A DNA stretch of 6,878 nt from JAFCBV01 sp965370715. Its GTDB lineage: Archaea; EX4484-52; B79-G9. A program made the translations under genes and the position numbers. The stretch covers positions 1 to 6,878 of the forward strand of contig CBDUVQ010000049.1 of the NCBI GenBank assembly GCA_965370715.1, written 5' to 3'. Position 1 is the stretch's first letter, and each line of letters starts with the position of its first letter. This document shows positions 1-5,664 of the stretch, piece after piece. The notes beneath the pieces are model-generated. The model saw only the letters and a list, made by a program, of their open reading frames with translations. It did not search any database and was not told the origin of the DNA.

Positions 1-20
1 AAAGTCTTCTCAAATACCAT
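1..20 (-). CDS. Start of a gene cut by the left window edge (product unknown)
   Basis: Only the first codons are visible. They read MVFEKT from an ATG at 20-18 and stay open to the edge. The call rests on the translation signal: an AGGTGA Shine-Dalgarno sequence at 31-26 sits five bases before the ATG and overlaps the TAG stop of the four-helix membrane protein gene upstream. That layout is typical of a tightly packed archaeal operon, so this gene is probably co-transcribed with its neighbour. The ATG also lies in the same frame as the upstream gene, nine bases after its stop. No function can be given from six residues, and a chance ATG cannot be excluded. Confidence 0.5.
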
Positions 21-25
21 GTATT

Positions 26-31
26 TCACCT
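26..31 (-). promoter_or_regulatory. Shine-Dalgarno sequence for the gene leaving the left edge
   Basis: On the minus strand AGGTGA is followed by AATAC and then ATG. It matches the AGGAGGTGAT complement of the archaeal 16S 3' end, at a usual spacing. Its first two bases are part of the TAG stop codon of the upstream membrane protein gene, so termination and re-initiation would occur within about ten bases. Confidence 0.55.
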
Positions 32-344
32 ATCCTATAAACTTGAACAACTCAGGCAGCACAGATATAACTCCCTTTACTGCAAGAACAATTGCAACCA
101 CATTTATTAAAATGTTGGGAACAGGCGCGCTGCCGAAAAAAAGAAGCAGGGAAGCAATAATATCAATTAATCCCAGAGGGGATGCAAACGGGAAAATCAT
201 CGGTAGGGGGAACATTGACATCAGCCCCTTCAGGGCAAGCACTATAATGCAAATCTTGACAAGCCACGAGGGTCCCGGAATGTCACCAATAAAAAGAATC
301 ACAGCAGCAATGAGGTCTGCTATCCCGAAGATGTTGAAGATCAT
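30..344 (-). CDS. Small four-helix membrane protein with internal tandem duplication
   Basis: This 104-residue, very hydrophobic protein has four predicted membrane helices (about 6-22, 27-45, 57-73 and 78-97). Residues 7-46 and 58-97 align without gaps at an offset of 51, with 18 of 40 positions identical. The shared pattern is a Gly and an Asp at the start of the first helix, LF.G..P.P at the turn, and IVLA.KG..S..P at the end of the second helix. Because each unit has two helices, both copies should have the same membrane orientation. A TATA-like box at the right distance supports a leaderless ATG at 344. The repeat pattern and hydrophobicity show this strand is coding rather than the long open frame opposite it. 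I do not recognise a named family; a small channel, transporter or scaffold would all be guesses. It probably forms an operon with the gene starting at 20. Confidence 0.8.
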   Translation of the reverse strand: MIFNIFGIADLIAAVILFIGDIPGPSWLVKICIIVLALKGLMSMFPLPMIFPFASPLGLIDIIASLLLFFGSAPVPNILINVVAIVLAVKGVISVLPELFKFIG

Positions 345-365
345 AGAGATTTTTGGAAAAACAGC

Positions 366-373
366 TTAATAAA
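366..373 (-). promoter_or_regulatory. TATA-like box for the four-helix membrane protein gene
   Basis: The minus strand reads TTTATTAA at -29 to -22 relative to the ATG at 344. That is the archaeal box A position for a leaderless transcript. No convincing Shine-Dalgarno sequence lies before this ATG, which agrees with leaderless translation. Confidence 0.5.
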
Positions 374-417
374 CAATTCAGTGTTCACTTGCAAGGGTGC
401 TTAGTGCCTCGTTAACT

Positions 418-1359
418 TTAAGGCAAAGCATCATAGTCTGCATCAACTACTCGTGCCTGTTCCAGAATTGAATCAAGATAAGCATCTGATTCATCCAGTA
501 ATTCTCCAAAGAAATTATTAAGCTGGCAATTTAGGACAATATATTCGTCAAGAGTTAATTTTTGCTCTGTAGACCCTGCTTTAGACATTTCATCAAGGCC
601 TTTATTGATATAGTCCGGAATAGCAAGCGTCCATGACACCACATGAGCTGTAGCGTCTTTGACAACAGACACTCCACCGGCAATTATTCCTGCAGACTTT
701 GTTGCAAGTTCATTCATCAAAATAACTGTGGCATCAGATAAGCCACCCAGACAATTCTTATTAGCTTCATCCTTGGCAGCAATAAGATTTGCTCTTCTAG
801 TGCTGGTTTCTCCCATCAGGTGTTTAAGCTTTTCTTTTTCTGCCCACAACTCCTGCTTTTTCTTACTGATGGCTGCATCATCCCTTACACAAACACCTTG
901 TGAACAGATTTTAGGAAACGAGTTTGAGCCAAAGGTTTCAATGTCTTGTGTGCAATCAGTATCAAACGTTTTATGGCAAATTCCTTCTCGGGGATTGCAA
1001 CCTTGTTTCCATGCAATATTGCCTTCGCAGATGCTGGGGCACTTCGAGTCATACACGCATTCTCCTTTGTTTTCGTCAGTTTCTGTATCTGGTATTGCTT
1101 GCGCTTCTTTGCCAAGATCATAAGATTCACAGGTTTTTCTCAAAGCACTGTCTTTAATGCCGACACATGCGCGACCATCCCCGGTTGCCTGAGTAAATCC
1201 CATCCTGCATACATCCGGGAGCGATGCACTGTTGCACTTAGATGAATCTCCCTCTGCAATGGCATACTCCTGCCACGTCTTGCCTTCAGGCTTGCCAGAT
1301 GACACACAACCGGATGTAAGAAACATTATAATAATCGATAACAGAATTATTTTTTTCAT
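418..1359 (-). CDS. Cys-rich lipoprotein with C-terminal helical region
   Basis: The 313-residue protein starts with a lipoprotein signal peptide: MKK, a hydrophobic stretch at 4-14, and TSGC with the modifiable Cys at 18. It should therefore be exported and membrane-anchored on the outside. Residues 42-157 hold twelve cysteines in two clusters. The first is C42-x8-C51-x13-C65-x11-C77. The second is C101-x5-C107-x3-C111-x9-C121-x6-C128-x7-C136, then C152 and C157. Such spacing suggests disulfide-stabilised small domains. Residues 161-202 are charged and heptad-like, probably a coiled coil. A moderately hydrophobic helical segment (about 210-250) and an acidic tail (288-313) follow, with two further cysteines at 203 and 278. 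The -3 residue of the lipobox is Thr rather than the common Leu. Cys patterns like these are familiar to me from archaeal, notably DPANN, surface proteins of unknown role; that is recollection, not a search result. Its own promoter precedes it. Confidence 0.85.
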   Translation of the reverse strand: MKKIILLSIIIMFLTSGCVSSGKPEGKTWQEYAIAEGDSSKCNSASLPDVCRMGFTQATGDGRACVGIKDSALRKTCESYDLGKEAQAIPDTETDENKGECVYDSKCPSICEGNIAWKQGCNPREGICHKTFDTDCTQDIETFGSNSFPKICSQGVCVRDDAAISKKKQELWAEKEKLKHLMGETSTRRANLIAAKDEANKNCLGGLSDATVILMNELATKSAGIIAGGVSVVKDATAHVVSWTLAIPDYINKGLDEMSKAGSTEQKLTLDEYIVLNCQLNNFFGELLDESDAYLDSILEQARVVDADYDALP

Positions 1360-1380
1360 GGGCTTTATTAGAACAAAATT

Positions 1381-1388
1381 CTATTTAA
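1381..1388 (-). promoter_or_regulatory. TATA-like box for the lipoprotein gene
   Basis: The minus strand reads TTAAATAG at -29 to -22 relative to the ATG at 1359, the same geometry as at the other first genes here. The 79 bases between this gene and the rhomboid stop contain no other clear signal. The box suggests the lipoprotein is transcribed independently of the rhomboid gene. Confidence 0.5.
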
Positions 1389-1438
1389 TGATTTGCAATC
1401 GTTGAAGCTCTGTTCTTTTGTGAACTAATCCACGCTGG

Positions 1439-2071
1439 CTACTTCATATATTTGCGCTCCCACTCACTCAAATACTCCTCAGAAACCTCTACTTCTGCCA
1501 TCTTTTTGATCTCGCGCTCCTGAGAATATTTCTCCTTCATCAGATATCCGTATATTGCGCCAAATCCAAAGCCGGCGAGGTGCGCAGCATGCCCTATGCC
1601 TGTATCCGGCGAAAAAATTCCGACTACATCAATCACAACCCACATGAACGCGAGAAGTATCATGGGCAGAGGCCCGCCTATGTAAAGTACCAGTTTTGGG
1701 CGAAGCACGGTCAAAGCACCAAGAACCGCCATTATTGCTCCTGATGCACCGAGAGACAGGGAGTTTGGGTAAAAAAATAATGCTGCGATGTTTCCTGCAA
1801 CTGCACCTGAAAAATAGAGCACAAGAAAGTTTCTTGAGCCGATAACGCGCTCGAGTATTATGCCGAAAAGCCCGAGGGCGAACATGTTTTGAAAAAGATG
1901 GCTCAAGTCAGCATGCATGAATGAAGAGGTTATGAATGTCCAGGGCATTATCCAAACAAGAGATGGCTGAAAAGACAGCGCCCTGATTATTGGCGGGAAA
2001 ACAGCCTCCATCACAAATGCAAAGCTAATTATTCCAAGAAGCCACCAAGCGTAGAAGCGCAATTTCTCCAT
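1439..2071 (-). CDS. Rhomboid family intramembrane serine protease
   Basis: Rhomboids cleave membrane-spanning substrates inside the bilayer with a Ser-His dyad. From the chosen start (210 residues), the catalytic serine is S110 in GASG and the histidine is H164 in AHLAGFGFG. The oxyanion/structural motif HxxxxHxxxN is present as H53, H58 and N62. Six membrane helices can be placed at about 8-27, 52-72, 81-101, 108-122, 129-152 and 161-178. This is the minimal six-helix core, followed by a charged tail of about 30 residues. All key residues are intact, so an active enzyme is expected. An in-frame ATG at 2122 would add 17 residues. I prefer 2071 because a strong TATA-like box (TTATATAT) lies 23-30 bases before it and would be inside the coding region otherwise. 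The substrate is unknown. The gene is divergent from the COG2426-MFS operon. Confidence 0.93.
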   Translation of the reverse strand: MEKLRFYAWWLLGIISFAFVMEAVFPPIIRALSFQPSLVWIMPWTFITSSFMHADLSHLFQNMFALGLFGIILERVIGSRNFLVLYFSGAVAGNIAALFFYPNSLSLGASGAIMAVLGALTVLRPKLVLYIGGPLPMILLAFMWVVIDVVGIFSPDTGIGHAAHLAGFGFGAIYGYLMKEKYSQEREIKKMAEVEVSEEYLSEWERKYMK

Positions 2072-2093
2072 AAAGAGGTATCGTTTCAAAGAG

Positions 2094-2101
2094 ATATATA
2101 A
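2094..2101 (-). promoter_or_regulatory. TATA-like box for the rhomboid gene
   Basis: The minus strand reads TTATATAT at -30 to -23 relative to the ATG at 2071. It is close to the archaeal consensus TTTATATA and decides the start codon of the rhomboid gene. It lies 18 bases from the oppositely directed box of the plus-strand operon. Confidence 0.6.
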
Positions 2102-2119
2102 TACAGCCCAAACGGCAAG

Positions 2120-2127
2120 CATATAAG
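2120..2127 (+). promoter_or_regulatory. TATA-like box for the COG2426-MFS operon
   Basis: CATATAAG occupies -29 to -22 relative to the ATG at 2149, so the first gene of the operon is probably read from a leaderless transcript. Together with the rhomboid box it forms a compact divergent control region between the two ATGs (2072-2148, 77 bases). There is little room for separate upstream activator sites, so a regulator binding here could affect both directions. Confidence 0.5.
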
Positions 2128-2148
2128 ATTCGCTGGTGCAAAAAACAT

Positions 2149-2625
2149 ATGCTTGAAGCGCTCGTATCTTTTTTTGGAGACCTCAATCCGTGGCTTGTTC
2201 TTAGCATTATTGCAGCCACACCTTTCGGCGAAGCGCGAGTGTCAATAATCTACGGGCTTGCCATGGGGCTTGACCCGCTTTATGTTTTCTTGGTTTCTGT
2301 TGCACTGAATATTCTGGTTTTAATCCCGCTTCTTTTTGCACTGCGGCAAAAATGGGTTATGAAAATCATACACGTTATCATGGGAAAAAGAATAACGCGC
2401 ATGGTTAAAAAAAACAAAAAGAAGTTCGAGATATACGAAGAGCTTGCCCTGCTCGGATTTGTTGCTGTGCCTCTTGTTGGAACCGGGGCGTGGACCGGTG
2501 CCCTGCTTTCAACTGTGCTTGAGCTTGACGCTAAAAAATCATTTTTTGTAATTGCATCCGGAGTCTTTCTGGCGGCAAGCATGATATTTCTCGGAGCAAA
2601 TGGTGTAATTTACGTCATGGAGTGA
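2149..2625 (+). CDS. COG2426/PF06695 small multidrug-export-type membrane protein
   Basis: This 158-residue integral membrane protein resembles the family annotated as 'putative small multi-drug export protein'. The supporting motifs are TPFGEAR at 24-30 in the first hydrophobic region and PLVGTGAWTG at 108-117 in the third. Hydrophobic segments lie at about 14-40, 43-65, 98-123 and 130-155, separated by a strongly basic cytosolic loop (79-93). The length is normal for the family. The two polar motifs inside membrane segments recall the re-entrant loops of DedA/VTT proteins, and I recall PF06695 being placed in that superfamily. If so, a lipid scramblase or proton-coupled transport role is as plausible as drug export; the drug-export label is weakly founded. 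It is the first gene of an operon with the MFS transporter, whose ATG follows four bases after this stop. Confidence 0.85.
   Translation: MLEALVSFFGDLNPWLVLSIIAATPFGEARVSIIYGLAMGLDPLYVFLVSVALNILVLIPLLFALRQKWVMKIIHVIMGKRITRMVKKNKKKFEIYEELALLGFVAVPLVGTGAWTGALLSTVLELDAKKSFFVIASGVFLAASMIFLGANGVIYVME
2619..2625 (+). promoter_or_regulatory. Shine-Dalgarno sequence for the MFS gene
   Basis: GGAGTGA lies within the last codons of the COG2426 gene and ends four bases before the MFS ATG at 2630. It fits the AGGAGGTGA complement of the 16S tail with one mismatch. Its presence here, and its absence before the first gene of the operon, matches the archaeal habit of leaderless first genes and Shine-Dalgarno-led internal genes. 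Confidence 0.55.
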
Positions 2626-2629
2626 GTTC

Positions 2630-3796
2630 ATGCGCATTAATGATTTTCGGCTTTTTGCGGCAATAACATCAATATCTGCTTTTTCAGTCATGGGGGCGTC
2701 ATTTCTCGCGCCGTTTGAGGTGCGCTTTCTTGGCACGCTTACAGACAATCCCGCGTTTGTCGGGCTGACATTTTCAGTGGGTGCAATCTTCTTCGCTATT
2801 CTGTCCTTTGCACTCGGGCGCTCAAGCGCCAGATTCGGCAAGCGAAGAATTGTGTTTTTGGGTACGCTTCTCGGAATTGTATACCCGCTCCTTTACGCTG
2901 CTTCAGCAAGCATCTTTCAGTACATGGGCGTAAAAGTTGTGTGGGCATTTTCCGGAGCTGCTATGGGACCAATCCTCATGGCGCTCCTGCAGGACACACT
3001 TGAAAAGAACGATAATAAGGGGCGGGCACTTGGCATATTTCACTCTGCAGGCGCGCTTGCCGGAAGCTTTGGCGCATTTCTCGGTGGCTATGCCAGTGAA
3101 ACACTGGGCTTTATAACAGCATACCGCCTCGAGTCCATCATTCTAATTATGCCTGCAATTATTGCCATTGTCTTTCTGGGCATAGGAGACCACCGGAAAG
3201 TCCCTCCTACCGGCCCGAAAAGAAGCATCTTCTTTGCGCCAAAATACCTTCTCTCGCGCCCTGCTCTCAGGTTCCATATAATACTGCAAACAGCTTTTGC
3301 CATGAGCTGGCACATGAAGCCCATACTTTTTCCGCTATCGATTTACGCGCTTGCAAAAAGCGATATACTTACCGGAAGCGTTTTTGCATCCATGGGGATT
3401 ATCGCAATGATTGCATTGCCCCTTGCAGGCAGCATGATTGACAGGAAAGGCTTTTTGTCAGGCGCAAAAAAAGCGTATATTATTCTCGGCATAAGCTCGC
3501 TTGGGCTCGCGCTTTCACCGGGCATATATCTTTTCTGGGCATTTGCCGCACTTTACGCGCTCGGTGAGGCAATAAACGGACCAATGAGAAATGTAATTGA
3601 GATGGAAAACATAGAAAGCAGGCATCGCGGGGAAATACTCGGTTTCTACAGTGTGTATGACTCTGCAATCGCTGCGCTCTCGCCTGTAATAGCAGGTGTC
3701 TTGCTTCTTTATTTTGGTGCGCAGGAAATAATTGTTTTTTATTCTGCATTGCTATGGGTTGGGCTTTTGGTTGGGCTCCGGGTTTTGAAGAAATAG
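2630..3796 (+). CDS. Major facilitator superfamily (MFS) transporter
   Basis: The 388-residue protein has the twelve-helix layout of an MFS secondary transporter: two six-helix halves joined by a basic cytosolic loop at about 185-212. The loop between helices 2 and 3 carries the MFS motif A signature, G63-RSSARF-G70-KRR. A degenerate copy, AGSMIDRKG at 266-274, lies at the matching place in the second half. Helix 4-5 residues with QDTLEKNDNKGRA (121-133) resemble the usual MFS cytosolic turn that holds an acidic-basic pair. Length is typical of the drug-efflux or sugar-type families, but no substrate-specific motif is recognisable. The start is fixed by the Shine-Dalgarno sequence overlapping the upstream gene. 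Operon position suggests joint expression with the COG2426 protein. A T-rich stretch shortly after the stop is too weak to call a terminator. Confidence 0.92.
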   Translation: MRINDFRLFAAITSISAFSVMGASFLAPFEVRFLGTLTDNPAFVGLTFSVGAIFFAILSFALGRSSARFGKRRIVFLGTLLGIVYPLLYAASASIFQYMGVKVVWAFSGAAMGPILMALLQDTLEKNDNKGRALGIFHSAGALAGSFGAFLGGYASETLGFITAYRLESIILIMPAIIAIVFLGIGDHRKVPPTGPKRSIFFAPKYLLSRPALRFHIILQTAFAMSWHMKPILFPLSIYALAKSDILTGSVFASMGIIAMIALPLAGSMIDRKGFLSGAKKAYIILGISSLGLALSPGIYLFWAFAALYALGEAINGPMRNVIEMENIESRHRGEILGFYSVYDSAIAALSPVIAGVLLLYFGAQEIIVFYSALLWVGLLVGLRVLKK

Positions 3797-3869
3797 TGTT
3801 TTGATATCTAAATACTCGTTTGCTCGAAACTCTGGATTACAAGTATTGCAGGATTCCGCGCATTAAATG

Positions 3870-3877
3870 TTTATATG
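3870..3877 (+). promoter_or_regulatory. TATA box for the PH-like membrane protein gene
   Basis: TTTATATG is the best match in the window to the archaeal box A consensus and lies at -27 to -20 relative to the ATG at 3897. It overlaps the alternative in-frame ATG at 3867, which argues strongly against using that codon as the start. Confidence 0.65.
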
Positions 3878-3896
3878 CCCTAGTTCAATATACATC

Positions 3897-4538
3897 ATGG
3901 ATTTGAGAGCGCACTGGTTCTGGGGGCTTATCGGGTCTCTGGGTTACATATTAGATGAGCCTATATACTATGTTTTTTTCCTGTTCTTTCTTGCGCCGCT
4001 TGCAAAAAAGCATGAAAGTAAACCAGACAAGTTTGAAAAACCGGTATTTCATGAGGTTCAGCAGTTTCGGCAGGACTGGCTATGGGTGATTCTGGCATTT
4101 AGCACAGTAATGCTCTTTGCAACTACACTGCCCTTTATGGTTCCGGATGTTTTGTCAGGGAATGCGACTGGCGAGACATTTTTCCTGCTTGCGGCTGTAA
4201 TACTTTTTGGTTTCGGTTTGCCACTGTTTTTTTACAGACTAAAAATGACAACTGAAGTCAGAAAGGACGGCATATACATACGGTTCTTTCCTTTTTCGCG
4301 AAAAATACTTTTTTCCGGGCTGAAAAGTTATATCGCAAGAAAATATCGTCCTATTGGAGAGTACGGCGGATGGGGTGTTCGATGCAACTGGGGAGGAAAA
4401 GGCATGGCATACAATGTATCAGGAAACCGCGGAGTACAGATTGAACTTACAAGTGAAAAGAGAATTTTGATTGGCTCGCAAAAGCCTGATGAGCTTGTCC
4501 GGGCAATTGACGCGGCTATGAGAAAGAAACGTGCGTAA
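3897..4538 (+). CDS. Membrane-anchored protein with C-terminal PH-like domain (DUF6141-like)
   Basis: From the chosen start the protein has 213 residues. It has a hydrophobic N-terminal segment (about 8-34), a charged linker, two membrane helices (61-82 and 94-113), and then a soluble beta-rich domain (115-206). That domain reads like a bacterial pleckstrin-homology fold: TEVRKDGIYIRFFPFSRKI, then Y150-RPIGEYGGWGVR and AYNVSGNRGVQIEL, ending in IGSQKPDEL before a final helix. I recognise these motifs as those of the family I recall as DUF6141, where YGGWG and NVSGNRGV are nearly invariant; the number is from memory. HEVQQFRQDWLW (52-63) just before the first helix of the core is also characteristic. 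The biochemical role is unknown; PH-like membrane proteins often act in membrane homeostasis or as regulators. A longer reading from an ATG at 3867 is rejected because that codon lies just before and inside the TATA box region. Confidence 0.8.
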   Translation: MDLRAHWFWGLIGSLGYILDEPIYYVFFLFFLAPLAKKHESKPDKFEKPVFHEVQQFRQDWLWVILAFSTVMLFATTLPFMVPDVLSGNATGETFFLLAAVILFGFGLPLFFYRLKMTTEVRKDGIYIRFFPFSRKILFSGLKSYIARKYRPIGEYGGWGVRCNWGGKGMAYNVSGNRGVQIELTSEKRILIGSQKPDELVRAIDAAMRKKRA

Positions 4539-4557
4539 GTACTAGGCGTTTACTACA

Positions 4558-4565
4558 TTTATTAA
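4558..4565 (+). promoter_or_regulatory. Possible TATA-like box for the GH15 gene
   Basis: TTTATTAA, identical to the box of the four-helix membrane protein gene, ends 30 bases before the TTG start at 4596. By the spacing of the other promoters here, transcription would begin near 4587. That would leave a leader of about nine bases holding GTGAT (4588-4592), which could pair with the 16S tail. Read-through from the PH-like gene 57 bases upstream is an alternative. Confidence 0.35.
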
Positions 4566-4595
4566 CTAAGAAAGACAATTTCTAGATGTGATCCA

Positions 4596-5663
4596 TTGCC
4601 TGCAAAAAGAAAAGTGTCATATAGTAAGCTCATGAAGCAGCACCTGAAAGTTCTTCGCAGCCTGCAATATAAGAGCGGGCTTTTCTCAGCCTCAGCGCAC
4701 AACGGCCACACAGGCTATGACAAGTCGTGGCTTCGGGACAATTTTTATGAATGCCTGCCTTTTATGATCATCGGCGATTATGAGGCATCCAAAAAAACAT
4801 ATCAATCATTACTATCTATTTTTTTGAAGCACGAGGATAAGATAAACCATGCAATTGCTGCAAAGCCAAAGCACACCCACCAGTATATTCATGCAAGGTA
4901 CAACCCCCACACATTTGAGGAGTATTGGGAAGAGTGGGGCAACAAGCAGCACGATGCAATCGGCGAAGTGCTGTTTGGAATAGGCTGGCTTGAGGGCAAA
5001 TGCAAAATTAAAATTCTTGAAAACAAAGACCACAAAAGAATTGTAAAAAAGCTTGTTGATTATCTCGGAACTGTTATGTACTGGCACGATCCGGACAATG
5101 GCGTATGGGAAGAAGAAGAGGAAATACATGCATCATCCATTGGCGCGTGTGTTGCCGGCTTAACAGCGATAAAAAAGTATACAGACATACGTGTGCCCCA
5201 AAAATACATTAAATCAGGAAAATCAGCTCTTCGGCACTTGCTTCCAAGAGAATCCAAAAAAAAGTTTGTAGACCTTGCACTTCTTTCCTTAATATACCCG
5301 TTTCAGGTTGTTACAGCTAAAGAAAGAGATGTCATATTGGAAGACACGATTTACCACCTTGAAAGAAAAAGGGGTGTAATAAGATACAAAGGGGATCATT
5401 ACTACAATAAAAACAAGGACGGGCATTCAGAAGAGGCAGAGTGGACTTTTGGATTTTCATGGATTGCGATTATCTATGAGCTGATGCACAAAAAGAAAAA
5501 GGCAAAGGAATACTTAGAGAAGGCGATTTCGTCTATAAATAAAAAGGGCGAGGTTCCGGAACTTTATTTTTCCAATTCCACAAAATTTGTGAATTCTCCT
5601 CTGGGCTGGTCTGAAAGTATGTTCATTATTGCACTATACTATTTTAATGAAAAGCATCTATGA
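4596..5663 (+). CDS. GH15-family (glucoamylase/trehalase/phosphorylase-kinase fold) protein, cytosolic
   Basis: The 355-residue protein matches the (alpha/alpha)6-barrel catalytic domain of glycoside hydrolase family 15 (PF00723), which releases glucose from alpha-glucans or trehalose by inversion. Landmarks run in family order: SWLRDNFY at 44-51, WGNKQHDAIG at 114-123, GVWEEE at 169-174, EAEWTFGFSW at 280-289, GEVPELY at 318-324 and PLGWSES at 335-341. By analogy with fungal glucoamylase, E172 would be the general acid and E322 the base; both are present. There is no signal peptide, no N-terminal beta-sandwich and no starch-binding domain, so it is shorter than the usual prokaryotic enzymes (about 600 residues or more) and probably cytosolic. 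WLRDN also resembles phosphorylase kinase alpha/beta subunits, so a non-hydrolytic role is possible. The start is TTG; GTG at 4614 and ATG at 4632 are alternatives. It converges on the ADP-dependent sugar kinase gene. Confidence 0.85.
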   Translation: MPAKRKVSYSKLMKQHLKVLRSLQYKSGLFSASAHNGHTGYDKSWLRDNFYECLPFMIIGDYEASKKTYQSLLSIFLKHEDKINHAIAAKPKHTHQYIHARYNPHTFEEYWEEWGNKQHDAIGEVLFGIGWLEGKCKIKILENKDHKRIVKKLVDYLGTVMYWHDPDNGVWEEEEEIHASSIGACVAGLTAIKKYTDIRVPQKYIKSGKSALRHLLPRESKKKFVDLALLSLIYPFQVVTAKERDVILEDTIYHLERKRGVIRYKGDHYYNKNKDGHSEEAEWTFGFSWIAIIYELMHKKKKAKEYLEKAISSINKKGEVPELYFSNSTKFVNSPLGWSESMFIIALYYFNEKHL

Positions 5664-5664
5664 G

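Noticed and set aside
357..361. Five-T tract on the minus strand downstream of the lipoprotein gene as its terminator
   Set aside because: It lies between the TATA-like box and the ATG of the next gene. A run of five is too short to call without transcript ends.
19..369. Open frame of 116 codons on the plus strand
   Set aside because: It is the shadow of the four-helix membrane protein on the minus strand. The minus strand shows regular hydrophobic segments, an ungapped internal repeat and promoter signals; the plus translation shows none of these.
659..1123. Open frame of 154 codons on the plus strand, antisense to the lipoprotein gene
   Set aside because: It has no start signal and no recognisable domain. 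The minus strand encodes a signal peptide, lipobox and regular Cys pattern, so the plus frame is a shadow.
1411..1424. GTTC/GAAC hairpin downstream of the rhomboid gene as terminator
   Set aside because: The stem has four base pairs and the tract following it on the minus strand is not T-rich.
2072..2122. Seventeen-residue N-terminal extension of the rhomboid protein
   Set aside because: It would be encoded across the best TATA-like box of that promoter region, and the rhomboid core does not need it.
3811..3847. Nested inverted repeats after the MFS gene (AATACT/AGTATT outside, GTTT/AAAC inside) as a structured RNA or terminator
   Set aside because: The stems are only six and four base pairs with a long outer loop and no T-tract following. 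This level of pairing is expected by chance in about 100 bases.
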